A stretch of 64,000 bases of DNA from Rhynchonema sp. JSB1_4 (GCA_030248065.1 JASAMV010002590.1:1-64000); one strand, 5' to 3'; shown: positions 38,910 through 59,700, counted from the first letter of the stretch. Made by a program: numbers and translations. The notes: generated by a model from the letters alone, not told the origin.

Positions 38910-40904
38910 TGTTATACGAAGTGCACAGAGCACAAAACTGTCTGTTTGTTTCACAAAAAAATATCCCCAAATAATCCCTCAAAATGTCACCCCACAATTT
39001 GCCAAAAATACGAATTTTCTTTTTTTTGCCAAAAATACGAATTTTCTTTTTCTTTTCGTGCCTCACTGTTCTAATTTCAGTGTATTTTTCAGTTCGGTGC
39101 ACCTGCACCATCGGTCCTCATAAGGGTTGATGGAAGACTGATTACCATTGTAATCAGTACACCCTGCAGAGGCTCTGGGCGGAAGACTGATTACAAATTA
39201 AACGAAGCCATAATCAGCCTTCCCCCCAAGGCCCAATCTCAGGAAGGCTGATTATGCATGCTGCAGCATGCATATAATCAGCCTTCCTGGGTTGGGCAGC
39301 TGGGTGAAGAGACGCTGTCTGAATCACGCGGAATGTGCGTATGGCCGGTGTGGCGTGAAGCACGAGCTGGTGTTGGGGTCGTGCTGGTCCCAATTGAATG
39401 CTGGCAGTTGGGCACTAATGTTTCACGTCATTGACTATCTCGAGTTTGTAGTGTCTGTGATGTTTCACTTGGCTTAAGCTTAGGCTTAGGCTCCGTCCAG
39501 CCTGAGCCAAATGAAACATCGCAGGCCTGTAAAACAGCTAGGTAATCACTGACGTGAAACATTACACGCCGTCGTTCCAATTCCAAAACAGTTTCAGCCG
39601 GACCAGATCACTGGGGACTGGGAACGAACTGTCCCACAACCGATTCGGGTTTATCCGTTTTATTTTTCAATCTGTAATCAGTCTTCCCCCCAGCGGAGCT
39701 GAGTCGGGTTTATCAGATTTATCAGCTTTATCCGGGTTATTTGTAATCAGTCTTCCCCCCAGCGCAACGGAGTCGGGTTTATCAGCTTTATCAGGTTTAT
39801 CAGCTTTATCCGGGTTATTTGTAATCAGTCTTCCCCCCAGCGTAAAAGAGTCGGGTTTATCAGGTTTATCAGCTTTATCCGTTTTATTTATAATCAGTCT
39901 TCCCGGCACGCTCATAAGATTAGGGGCAGAGAATCCATGGTTTTTTTCGAGCTCTGGTCAACTACCTACGTTGTTCTTGCTAGTTATATAATTTATGCTT
40001 GGTGAGTGAGGGAAAAGCATTTGAAGATAGAAAGGAGGGCCCGAATCCTATTTTGGTTGTCTCCTTTCCTTCTTGCTTTAATTTGGTCCTGAGAGCGAGT
40101 AGGGACCTATTTCAAGTCCAACATCGCCACAAATTACACTAACTGGTACTTTTTTAGACGCTCGACAAGCAATATTTTCCGACCTGTTGTTGTAAAGAGC
40201 TTCTACACAGGCCATTTAGCAAAGACTATCTGAAGCAAGGCTTAGAGTGGTTCAATCAACATTTGAATATGAACCAATGAACGGTGTTGACGGTAGATCC
40301 CGCGTTGTCGGCAATGGAATCAATCAACTTATTGCCGCCCAGTTGAATGAGGCGGCTCCAGCAGAATAGGGGGCATTTCAACTCATTCGAAAAAATTGAA
40401 GTGTATTCACCACACGGAATGGTAATAGGGACTTTAACATATTAATTGTTAAGTATTAATTGGGCCCAAAAAATTCGTTTACTACACTGAAGCTTCTCCT
40501 CACAGAGAGGGTAGACTGTACTTCTCTTGGGTTTCAGGCATCGCTCGTCACGCCAATCTTTGGCGGCCACTTTATTCCACACTTAATGTCACTCTGTGTT
40601 TGGTGACGACTCCGAGAAAATACATTATTTTTGTTGACCAGTACTGTCCGCGATGTGCACTCCGCTGTTTTGCCTTGCGTTCAGTTCACTTAATATTGTG
40701 ATCATTCAGAAAGCCGGATTCCGGTTATCATATTGCGACATTCATTTTTGTTCTCATGCAAAAGCTACTGGATTCAATTTTGCCCATGCGGTATCACATA
40801 CATACGTTTACGTCAAGCTAGAAAAACAATGAACCTAAAACTATACTTGTTGGGATGAATTACAAGAAACATTGTCCATGATTCAATTTATAAAGATCAT
40901 CGGA
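38910..40904. other. Intergenic between SPOUT1 and cathepsin D
   Basis: Contains the repeat block 39128-39912. No gene was recognised in 39915-40904. Confidence 0.5.
39128..39912. repeat. TAATCAGTCTTCC repeat block with minisatellite
   Basis: GTAATCAGTCTTCCCCCCAG starts several degenerate units of 70-80 bp (39675-39895) made of GGGTTTATCAGCTTTATC steps. The left part (39128-39295) holds mirrored forms (GGAAGACTGATTAC) and the palindrome GCATGCTGCAGCATGC, so the whole may be one terminal-inverted-repeat element with an expanded interior. Confidence 0.8.
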
Positions 40905-47009
<6,105 letters not shown>

Positions 47010-47780
47010 GGTTGCCGGTGCTTTAGTGTCCTTTTTCGACCTGTCGGCTCAGCAAAGTGACGTTGCGTTAGACAAAAAGCAATACCAGCTGTGGCTTTAT
47101 ATTGCACGTCAATATGACTTTTCTGATTTTTTATGTGTGCAACTCACTAAAATAGCTATTTTCAAGTGATAAGATGCGAACTTTTAACGGCGCACCTGAT
47201 AAGGACAAAACGATGCTCTTGTATTCACGTTGTTCTGGAACTAGACTACGATGGTTTAAACGTCATAAGCGGATTTCTTAATATGCTGTTTGGTATGTTT
47301 TTCTCTTACGTCACGTAATGTACGTTTCTTTGACATTTTGTATTAAACGTTTTATTTTCACAAGATAACAACATAAAGAAACGATCATAACATGAGATGA
47401 GAAAAATAGCACGCACGAAAATGTATACAACCAGCATGAGAACGTGTAAGAGCGACATTTCGAAGCACTTGACATGGGTAGATACATAATCCATTATCGA
47501 AAGCAGATAAAAATGGAGATAAAAAATAAGTCAAACACGTAATATGTGCACAAAACAACTGACTAGAGATCATTGGCATAATTTGAGACATAAATGTGGG
47601 CAAGACAATTATAAGCGATAAGTGGCAAGTCATAAAAGAAACATTAGGCAAGTCAAGCGGTCGAAAAAGCACAGAAATATTTGTTCGTAATTTTCTTGCA
47701 TATCGTCTGTTTTGTTCTTGAATAAAAAGGCATTTTCTGACAAACAGCACAAAAAGAGTAAAGTTAAAAAATCATAACAG
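47010..47780. other. Intergenic between cathepsin D and LRP5/6
   Basis: AT-rich, without recognisable elements. It must hold the cathepsin D promoter and the LRP5/6 3' UTR. Confidence 0.5.
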
Positions 47781-50700
47781 TCACGAGTCACTTGTGTGTG
47801 ACGACATGACAGGACTGGGTGGGGGATTCTCATACTCCTCCGTTGCGTGTGGCCTGAGTGGTTCCTGCTCCTCCGCCACCGGGGTTGACCGTTGCCGCCG
47901 CCCGTCCGGACCAGGTGCATCCACAGTCTCATAACCCTCATTGGGTGTACTTGTGCGTCGTTGTTGTTGTTGTGCACAACACGTTTGCGAATGCTGACCT
48001 TGACAGTTGTAATATGTCGGGCTCGGACACGGGACTTGGTAAGGGGGGTGCTGCGGGTGGGGGTACGGGGGCGGCGGGTCGCGGGCCGCGCCGCATCCGG
48101 CGCAAATGAACGCGATCCGATGATGGGTGGAGGGCGGCAGATAAGACGACGACAGTTGACTGCCGTGCGAACACGAGGCCTCGCTGGGCGGGGGCTGTTG
48201 CGGGGTGCAACAGGGCTTAGGCCCCGACCCGCCCGCACCACCCGTCGTGCTGCTCGACGATTTACCAGTTAAACAACGTTGTTGTTGTTGTTGTTGTATG
48301 TGGTGCACGACACACGAGTCATCGGCACTCGACGGCACCAGATCCGTGATGATGCGATGGTGCATGTCGAGACGCACAAATGCCTGAAACAACAAGGCAA
48401 CCGTCGGCGAAATAAGGAATATTGCTGCCGTGCGCGTAAATCTGTCTGTTTCAAACACATTACAACGTGTTGTCAACGCCTTCTCGACTGAGACATTCAT
48501 ACCAACAATAGTTGATGCCGGCTGCGTTAATCTCAAGCCATGTGTGAGCATTGAAAGCATCGACGTTTATTGATATACACGGTACTAATATTATACATGT
48601 GACCGCACATACCTGACTGCGCGGCAACGTATTGGCGTGCAGGTGTTGTTGACTGTTGCTGGTGCCTCGATGGTAGTAGACAAGTGTGTGATCGGCTCCA
48701 GCTGCCAGCAGTGGGTCCGTTGTGTTCTACAACAACAACAACAACAACAATGCGACGGTTTTGGAACGGGTATTCGATTTACATTTTTTGAGCACCAAAC
48801 CCTCACACGCCACACGACCGGTAACCCAACTAGAACAAGATAGTAAAAGCAAACGACGCCAACACGAGCCTGATTTCGGAGGTGGCGTGCCTCCAATAGA
48901 AAGAGAACGAATAGAAAGAGAAAATTCTCATGCGCCATCTTGTGCTCTGCAACGTGTAACATCTCCCAAATCAACAGCCACGTATGAATGTTTCACTAAT
49001 CTGCACACCTCCGAAATCGGGCTCGTGTTGGCTTAGTGTTACTATACTCTCTTGAAGGTCAGTTTTCTTTGAATTGATTCTATTTCTAAATTTAGTCGTG
49101 CACAATTTTTTAACAGCATAAAAGTCGTTTCACATGTGGACAAAACACAGCAGCTGTCCTCAGTTCAAAAAGATCACGTGATCAAGACAGGACCGATCCG
49201 AGCACCAAACTCTGATTCACCGACAAGAACCCATGTCAGTCGGTGCCTGGCCTTCCAAAATGAGGGCTAATGGTCTTGTCGTCAAACAAAGTCGTCGAAC
49301 ACATGAGCCCCAAATGAGCGCGAAAACTAATACATATGTTCGACGACTTTGTTTGACGAGATGATTTGACCACATTAATATAAGCCAAAATCAGGCAACC
49401 AAGAGCAGTCCCACCATCAATAACGGCTGTCGCGCCGAGCCACTGGTCATAGTCGTGTTCGCATTATTGTTGTTGTTCGCGTTGGTCAGCGGCGACATTT
49501 CCTTGTTGCGAAATATGTAGATCAACAGGAAAATCAGGCACAGACAGAAAGCAAGCATGATGATGGAGCCGAATATAATGGTTAGCGTGCCGTAGTTGAC
49601 CAGGCTGTCCGATAAGTGGATACCGCCGCCGCTACCACCACTGCTGCTGCTACCAGACTGTGAAACATCAGGTGGCTGGGGGTGCGAGCCTGCAAGGGTG
49701 TAGGTGGGAGGGATTGAACTGTTGTGGTTGAGTATAACACGACAGGGTGTTCGAACAATGACTTTTTCAGAATCTATCCAAAAATTTTCCTGAATGATAA
49801 AGCACGTCTCGCTGCAGATCGCAAGCGTTCGATGTATAGATATCCAAAACATTTCTGCCGATATCACGCCCACTGTGTTCGTTCAGCTTCACTGTAATAT
49901 CGCTAGAAATGTTTTTGGAAAAAATATAAATAGAACGCTTGTGATCTGCAGCGAGGCGTGCCTGACCATTTAGGAAAATTTTTTGGATGGATTCTTATAT
50001 GGTTATTGTGCGACCAATATCTGACCGTATGGTGCATTCGCACTGACGATGACCTCATGCACCGTCCGTCTGCTCGAAACAGGCGAGCAAAAAGCACATT
50101 AGTGAACAATTCACATCATCTGGTTCGCAAAAGCCTTCCCTAAACATCCCGACCCTACTGTGAAACATCAGCCAACCAGTGTTGTCTGCATTCACAATGC
50201 GTGTCTTCAATCGATTTCCGTCACCAAATGTTTCACACAACTTCAACTCTTCGTCACTGTTGTCGGCACAGTGCGTCTGTCCGTCGCATAGGAAATCGCG
50301 CGGGATACAACTGCAATGGCGAGAGATTGGGGGTTCAGATGGGCACGGAACGGCATCAATCAGGGGTATCCGAAACAAGGCAATGTTGGGTGTCAAGATA
50401 TGGTATCGTCACAGTTGCCATGGTGGTTAAGATTTGGCCAAGTCGGCGTCATGGGACTTTTCTATAATCGATGATAATTCCTGATTTGCTGATGCCACCG
50501 GCCGCGATCACCGTAAAAATTGCTGATTAGTAGTCCGGTAGCAACGTTTACGCTGGCCAAAATCAGCGTCATGACGAGCAAATATCAAAAGCTGAAGCTG
50601 AAAAAATTCGGAATGGACCTGGACCAATCACCAAGTTTGATACCAAACAACCGTGGTCCAAACATTCTAGGCCCGCAACAGGTCCAAATCCATCAGCACA

Positions 50701-53700
50701 CCAGCACCACATTAATATGCACTAGATCATTCACACTAACTGCGTGTTGACGTGCGGCGCCCTCGCACGCGTCGGTCCGCATTGGAATTGTTGCGCGGGT
50801 CGGTCACACACGCACACCGCCTCATCACTGCCGTCCACGCAGTCGTTGATACCGTTGCACAACGCGCGCTGTCGGTCGATGCACGTTGACGAACCCAGAT
50901 GGTACGCGTCCGGCGACATTGGGATCTGCCGTTTGGGTTACGGTGGGTAGGTAGGGGTACGGTAGCTGGTACTAATCCAATCATCTATTTAAGGAACGCA
51001 TTGCAGCACAACTTTCGTGTCTAATTATTGTGACATTGGGTTAATGGTACGTGTCTGGCATCGTGCCGAACGAATTCACTCGGCCGAGCACGCGTTATTA
51101 TGGGACGCCAGTGGAGTAGTTGCTCTGGCCGAGCGGCAGCGTACTGTGCCACCAAAAATAAGGGGCGGCTACCTGACCTAGTACCTGCCCTTACGGCCGA
51201 GCTGAGCGGGGGGGGGGGGGTCATCCGGGAACCAAGGTTTTTTCATGTCTAAATATTGATGAAAATGTATTTTACTCTTTCCATTTTAAGCCAAAACTCG
51301 CTGTCGCTACCCACTGTACCACCAGCCGGGGGCGGCGACCTATTTACTACTGTACTGAAAATACCATTATGGCGCGTCGACCAACCAACCTACCTACTGT
51401 ATCTAGTCCTCCCCAGCTACACCACTGTGGGACACTGTTGCGAAGCAGCGAAGAATGTTTCAGAGATGACATGAATACAAGCCAAAAAGTTCGGTCCAGC
51501 AATCCAGGGGGCACTTTCTATTTCAATTGTAACGAGTTACAAATTGTACGGTTGATTTTTGAATTGGTCATATCATTCGATATCGTTGTTTCTGTTTTTT
51601 CGACCAGCGTAAAAGTTGTTCACAATGCACATGGGAGCAACTTTCACGCTGGTCGAACTAACACAAACAATGAGATCGAAAGATATGATAAAACCAAAAA
51701 CTTACAAATTGTAAGTTTTTATAATTGTACGAAATAGAAAGTGCCCCCAGCAGTGCTGTGGCTACTTTTGCGGGGCGGGTAGGGTACATAGGTGGAAAAA
51801 TCCGGGGCGGGTAGGGTACCTGGGATCTGGGGGGGGGGGGGGGGGGAAATCCGGTTGGGGGGGGAGGGGGGAAGATTTTTCGGGGCGGGTAGGGTACAAC
51901 ACAAATTTTTTCGCGTGCCTGTTTTTATGTACTAAAAAGTACATATATCGCGCGCAGCGCGAAATTTTTTGCACTTTTTAGGGTTTTCGGTCGAAATTTG
52001 GGCATTTTTGACCGAAAAATGGGCATTTGGGGATAAAAATCGGGGCGGGTAGGGTACCAGGGCGGGGCGGGTAGGGGGGTAGGGTACCAGAGCGGGGCGG
52101 GTAGGGGGGTAGCGTACCAGGCCGGGGCGGGTAGGGTACCATTGGGGGGGACCCCCCCCCCCCGCCCCAGCACTGGCCCCCAGGATGGTTTCGGGATGCC
52201 AAAAAACAAAATGTAACGTCACGAACACAGCGGAAACAGTTTATGGATGATGAGCGACCGCTTTATCCCCGATTCCATGTGAACATTCATAATGGGCCAA
52301 CTTCGCTGCCCAGATGGGTCTGTCTGGCTGATGTTTCAAACCAACCGTTCTATTGCCGACTGAGAAAATGTTTCCGAGATGGCTTGAATACCAGCCGAAG
52401 AGTTCGTGCACATAGTTCGGAGACGCTTTTCAAAGCAAAGCAAAAATAAGATCATGAAACGAATACGCAAAGACCTTTATCGATGCGAACTATTTTCACA
52501 ATTGCACGTGAAACATCATGATTCACTTTCCCTCACATGATATCTGTCTGGTTGATGTTTCAAGCAAACTATACAACCCACCTCACTGCCACACGGCCAT
52601 TGATAGAGGGGTGCACCGCATTGTGCACATTTGTACTCGGCCTCGTCTGACCCGTCGTCGCAATCGACAGTACCGTCGCACAACTGAAACATTACATACC
52701 ACCATTATTGAACGCCTGATTTTCAGGGAAATAACACTATATTTCGAAAACAACAGTGATGTACATGCTTGGTCAGGTAGCTTGCGCTACACAGCCAGGG
52801 AGTCACGCATCGTCGAGCTATGTATAGTCTTTCCGTTTTATAACAGCCCAGAGGCGGTATACAGAAAATGTTTCAACGCCTTGAAAACAGCAGTCATCGT
52901 CGTGGATGATAACCAACAGGTCGACAACGTGGCTCGAAACATGCGTGTGACTTGATGGCTGCTGTTGCGATGAAACATTTGCTGTATACTTTCTTTGGAC
53001 CGAGAATAAAATGAAAGACTATACATGGCTAACTTTGGGTGGTGTGGTTGAAGTAAAATGTTTGCCAAAAATACCCCTGAAATACGCACGTTATTGTAAG
53101 GTTTTGGCACATGACAACATTGCACATTGCCAACTACAACACTAACGTCGAATCTGTGTTACATGCGCATAAGCGTTCTCAGGTTTACTGCGATGCTGAC
53201 TAAAGCACAGGCACCAAAACTCAACATAGCTTACACTTACAACACACAGCAAGCACGACACCAAATTCTCCCCAACTCGACCACCAACCAATCTAATATC
53301 GACACACTGTTGTCCATCGGCACAAGCGTATTGCCAGATTTCGCATCTGACACTCGGCAGACACGCGCCCATGTGGTGGGGCATCGGGGACGGCGAACGA
53401 CCCAGCGCACACAGACAGTCAAAGTCGGTGGCAGACTGCAAGGGCACAAGGCGGTAGGCCGCTCTCTGACAAAAGCAAAAAGCAAAAAGTTTACCACACA
53501 CTTTTCGCTTTTTGCTTTTGTCAGAGAGCAAAAGCAAAAAGTTGACTTTTTGCTTTTTGCTTTCGTCAAAGAGCAAAAGCAAAAAGCAAAAACTTGAAAA
53601 AAAGCAAAAAGTCATCATGACTTTTTACGCCCAAAAGCAGGCTGCACAACCCCGAAAATCAATAATTACACAGGTCTGGAACACGCTAATGTTTGCTGCT

Positions 53701-56700
53701 TGTGCGCGCTGCACAACTTTTTGCTTTTTGCTTTTTTGCTCTCTGACAAAAGCAAAAAGCAAAAAGTCAACTTTTTGCTTTTGCTCTCTGACAAAAGCAA
53801 AAAGCAAAAAGTGTGTTGTGAACTTTTTGCTTTTTGCTTTTGTCAGAGAGCGGCCGTAGGACTATAAAGCTGGAGTTATACTTGTCCATTTTGGGCTTGT
53901 AGACAATGAGGACAAATTTTTGTTTCAATCATATTTTGTGATAGCGTTGGAGCACTAATTTCGACCAGCGTAAAAGTTGTTCATTTGGGACAGGGGAACA
54001 ACTTTTACCCTGGTCGAAATTAGCGAGTCGACGTTATCACAAAATATGACTGAAACAAAAATTTGTCCTCATTGTCTACAAGGCCAAAATGGACAAGTAT
54101 AACTCCAGCTTAATGAGTGATGCCGACGCCTCAACCCGACCCCCAACCAAAAATCGCTACGGGGGAATGGTGGTATTGGGGTGGCATTGGTTTGCAAAGC
54201 CAGCTCAATCAGCGACTGTGATCTCCTTGTTTTTAGTTTTTTTGTTTTTGCGTTCTTTGTTCAGTCAAAAGTACTCGACCACAAAATGCGACACAAACAA
54301 AATCGACAGATCTCCACCTCCGACTGCATCCCACAAATGTTGACATGGCCTTAGAAACAAAAAATTGCGAAACATCACCCCAACTATACTGGCAGGCGGA
54401 AAAAAACCCGGGTTTTTTTTCGAAAAAAAAAAACCGAAAAAACCGTTTTTTTCCGAGACCCGAATAGTTTTCCATTTATTGTTCCGTGGGTACCTGTTCG
54501 GTTTTTGATCGAAAAATATCGGTACTTTATTCCATTTTTTCCAAAAAATTGTAATGCAAAACTGATGAGTTTTTCGATTTCAGTGAAAAATTTGCCCGAG
54601 CACAAAAATTAACCTGCCCAAAATGGACCAAAAAGCGTGTAAACCAAGTTTTTTTCGACTGACTTCAACACTCTTTAAGAACACTTTCGTCACTTCGAAC
54701 AAATTTCGTACTGAAATTGTTATATTTTTCGAAATTACGTTCTTAAGTACTGGAAAAGTATTTGAAAAAAAAACGGTTTTTTTCCGAAAATAAAAAAAAA
54801 CGGTTCTTTATGACAGTATAACCCCAACGCATACCTGTACGACACACAAAGCATCACAATGTGCCCGTCTACAGGGTGATTGTCGAGCCAAATGTGCGCT
54901 ACGAGAGTCAATCAACACAATCGATCGAACATGACTGGATCGATATCGATGCGAAACGTCCATCGGCAGCAGGGATGGTGGGATGTACCTGTGGGTTGAT
55001 GATGTTTGGTTAGTTTATTTTTTTTGATTGCGCGAAAGAACAATTGTTTTTTTGCGATTTATATATTTCACTCCACTGTCAAGTAGGGTTAGAGGTCGGG
55101 GGGTGCCCGACACCCGACATCTGGAAGTACCCGACACCCGACATCTCAGAAAAAAAGCCGACACTCGACACCCGACAGTTGCAAAAAAAAACCCGACACC
55201 CGACATCTATGTAGTTTTTGAAAAAAACCGACACCCGACACCTGTTTTTGGACCAAAAACAGGCAAATTTTTGCTCATTTGCAGCATGAGTGCAATTTTT
55301 TAGCTCAAGTTACTGAATTCAAGTATTTTCACACGAAATAAACACCAAAATGTCACATTCTGCGCTGTACAACCACCCTCGGCCCGGCCGAGGGTCATTT
55401 TGGATTTGCCGAGGGTAAATTCCGGCACCCTCGGCAAAAATTACCAGACCCCCTCCTCAAAATCCAAACCAGTACCTCTTCCAAAAAGCATTTTAAACGT
55501 GCATTTTAGCCTTTTTATACTTCAGGTCGGCGCGCTTCGCGCGCATTTTCTGTCACTCATGACTTGTTATGCCTTTTTTAATGTTGAAGTGCCATGTTGT
55601 ATGCAAAGTATACATATGTTGGCTGGCATACAGTAGTATAGGTATCATGTATATGCATAGGTATTGTATCTTTGTTGTTGATTAATGACTGCGAAGCTTG
55701 TTGATGGGTTGGGTGGCACCAGTTATACTATGCCCTACTTTTTAGGTATGTATTATACTTCCCGATTTTGCACGTAAACTTGATTATTCTGTTTTTAAAT
55801 GTTGTTTTGCGACGTAAATGCTTGTGCTTGTTAAAGAAACCTGCCAAAACGCATTTATGAGTCTGAGAATACATGGCTAATGGCTCTATGAGCTCTGTAA
55901 CACTGAAATAAGGTCTACTGACTTCATTCATAAAAATTACCAGACCCCCCCTGATTTTGCTTCCGAGGTTACCAGACCCCCCAATTTTTCGATCTGAAGC
56001 CATTACCGGCCGAGGGTAAAAAAATCCTCCCGTACAGGTCTGATTCTGCGTCTTCGGAAACATTTGGTTCCAAAAAAATTTTCTCTCAACATTCTTCTCT
56101 CAGCAATACTGATGTTTTGAACCGTTAGTGTCGGGTGTCGGGTCCCAAAAAACCCGACACCCGACATCTGGGGGTACCCGACACCCGACACCTACACTTT
56201 TTTTGGCACCCGACAGCCGACATCTCTCTAACCCCACTGTCAAGTGAAGTGTCACTGCCTGGCACAATCAACAAGCCTAATTATATCCGAATCATAAAAC
56301 ATTTCTCATTCTCGTCTAAGATCGGTGAAACAACCGAAAAATTGTCCAAAACTCTCCACATGACGCCACACGCTGTCATGTTGGTCCGCGGCGTAAAACT
56401 ACGCATTATTCGTATGATAACCTGCATTTTCACTGAAACTTTCCCAGAACACGGTTGTTTTCATGCCCGATGTCACTGGCGAACTTTAGCTTTATGAAAA
56501 CCTGTTCGGAGGACGTATTCTGAAGCGCATCCGCTACGAACTACAGGGCGGCCCTCAGCGAGTACAAGGGCTATGTTCGCACAACACCTCGCCCATCAGT
56601 ACCTTATATTACAGTTGCAATTTTTCCGGAAAAGTATATTTACGGGAAAAAACTCGTTTTTTTTGAGAAAGAAACGTTTTTTTTCGGTATTTTTTCGGGC

Positions 56701-59700
56701 CAAATTTTGGCACATTATGCGCTAAAATGGTGCATGAGAGGTAATCCTGTTGAGAAAGTGCGACTAAAAGCCATAAAAGTGCTGGAAAACACTGGAGAAA
56801 GTGTGTTTCTGCAATAAAAATAGGTTTTCCCCCATAATTTAGACACTTTCCCATTTCCGGAAAAATATATTTCACTGAAGGTAAAATGGTTTTCTTTCGT
56901 TTTTTTTCAGAAAAAACTGTTTTTTCCACCTGCAACTATACCTTATAGTTCACCCTTTACCGGTTGATTTTTTTGTGCTATTGGTATGCTGCCAAAAACA
57001 GATACACACCCATTCGCACTTTCTATGGGTGGCATTTTCGAAACGGTGTAAAGCTCAGTTGGGTGTAAAGGTCGGTGTAAGCTCGGTCGAAAGCTCGGTC
57101 GGTGTCAGCTCGGTGTAAACATGAAACATTCCACGTTAACAGCAGGCAATGTTTCATGTTTACACCGAGCTGACACCGACCGAGCTTTCGATTCAGCTTA
57201 CACCGACCTTTACACCCAACTCACCTTTACACCGTTTCGAAAATGTCACCCTATGATCCCAACAGTGAAACATTTCCCGATTCAACATTCGCACCATTGT
57301 TTGATCACCGCGCGATCGGCGCTGATCAACAATCGATTATCGATCGATGCCATCAACGTATTCGCGTTCGATTCAATCGCAATTCGCTGTCGATTCGTCC
57401 CGTTCACGTCCGACAGCCAACCGCCGCCAACCTCGGACCACACCTAAGCGACGTTTTCTCTTGGTTTTGATTAAAAAAAGAGAAAAAAACCACTCTGTTG
57501 AACCCGGATGGTGGTGAGAGTCAATTGCGGGACAGCTTTTTCTATATGGTGGATATATGTGAACAACTTAGAGCCCAGACCTGCAGTTAGCCACGCCAGA
57601 CAGAAGTGAATATCCTTCACAGCGAGTGACCGAGACCGAGATCATGTCGTTATAAAGGGCGCAGAATATAAGTATAGGCAAACCACGCCAACACGAGCCC
57701 CATTTCGCAGCTGGCAGAATAGTGAAACATTCATACGTGGCTGCTGACTTGGGAAATGTTACACGTTGAAGATTACAAAGTGGAGCATGATGATTTTCTC
57801 TTTCTTTTGGTTTTGAACACACACCACCTTCAAAATCGGGCTCGTGGTTTGCCTTTACCATAAGCGTTGTCACATGCGATGCCAAGATCACTCATTCATA
57901 AAAGTACGCACAAATTTTTTCTTTCGCCGTACCCAAACAAAAAAAAGAGAAAATCCCCGCCCGCCCCAAACTAACCAACGCATTCCTATTGGTGACGACA
58001 TGCAAGCCCGTATCAACCATCAGGCTATCGTTGTTCGTGTAGATGGTGGTGCATTGGCGCCCGTTGAGACGGCAGCGTACAATGCGACGACCCGAGACAA
58101 TGTCGACGTAGAACAGAAGACTGCAATGCGTACTTTGTGCGAATATGAAACCATGTATGTTGTTGGTTGGTTGATTTATTGCGTCGGCCGGCATCCCCCC
58201 AGTAATATACCACAACGACGAAGGTTAAACAGAGGAAGCATGATTACAAGACCGGCTGTGGAATTTACGGACGTGGAAATAATTACAAAACAAGGTGTGT
58301 AAGTTACGGAAATAAAACAATGAATACAAAATCGCGACAGGAAAGAGTGAGAAGGTGGACGAGAAGGCGGACAGCAAAATGAAGACAAGCAAACGGAAAC
58401 TCAACGCACACAGAATCACAAAATGTACAACGGTACGATACTGGACGAGCAAAACTATACAACATAAAGCATCCGGTGCTGTATTGTCCATTTGAGTCCC
58501 GCAGCGCAACGTTTTTCACGGTTTCCAGCTACGCAGGGGCATTTTCATCCCCTCCATGGCTGTTGTGTTCATTATGATCAGGTAAGGATCCACGTAAGTG
58601 AAGTGTAGACTAATTACCCCGGTACGCGTACGGTAGGCAGGGCGCCCTGTCGATTCAGGCTTGGACCAGTGTAAGAACATGAATAACAACAAGAACAACC
58701 CTGAGCAGAAGAGGCAGGCGACTGCGGTGTTAATTTGCTCAACATCGAAATATATTTGATGCTGATAAAATTCGTGTCGTTTTAAAACCGTTTCGGTGGT
58801 CCGCCAACAAACAAGCAAGCAGCGTGTATAGAATGGAAAGGCATCAACCTTCGAGAAAATGTTTCACTAGAAACATATTAGGCCCTGGCGGTGAAAGAGA
58901 CAGATGCTAATGAAACAATCGCAATTGGTCAACACCAGCATATACTGTCATAAAGAACCGTTCTTTATTTTTCGTGAAAAAAAACGGTTTTTTTTCGAAA
59001 AAAAACCGTTTTTTTCCAAATACTTGTCCAGTACTTAAGAACGTAATTTCGAAAAATATAACAATTTCAGTGCAAAATTTGTTCGAAGTGACGAGAGTAC
59101 TCTTGAAGAGTGTTGAAGTCAGTCGAAAACACTTGGTTTACACGCTTTTTGGCCCATTTTGGGCCGGTTAATTTTTGTGCTCGAGCCAATTTTTCACTGA
59201 AATCGAAAAACTCATCAGTTTTGCATTATAATTTTTTGAAAAAATTTGAATAAAGTACCAATATTTTTCCGATCAAAAACCGAAAAGGTACCCACGGAAA
59301 AATAAATGGAAAAGTATTCGGGTCTCGGAAAAAAACGGTTTTTTTCGGTTTTTTTCCGAAAAAAAAAACCGGTTTTTTTCCGCCTGCCAGTATACACCAG
59401 CAACTGAAAATAAAACCATACCAACTCCGGCACGTACCCCATCTGCGGATGGACGGCGATGGCTTGCGGCAACGCCTTGCCATTATTGACCACATCGCCA
59501 ATCAATGTCAATTTGTTGGTGCCAAACGCGCCCAGCTTATAGGCACGAACGACGCTCGTCTGTTTTGAAACATCACGTTGGTTGTTGTCCTGGCAGACGG
59601 CAAATAGCTGACGACCCTGACTGTCCAAGGCCATGCTGTGCACGTGCGAACATTGAGGAAGGGTTAGTTCGACCGCCTGTGATCAAAAGGGGAGTATGAA

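Noticed and set aside
49689..50237. LRP5/6 intron apparently bounded by GTGAAACAT and GATGTTTCACAG, as an introner made of the abundant word
   Set aside because: A better acceptor (CACCCTTGCAG before 49689) lies upstream and keeps the phase; GATGTTTCA then falls inside the exon as Asp-Val-Ser. The donor is also ambiguous.
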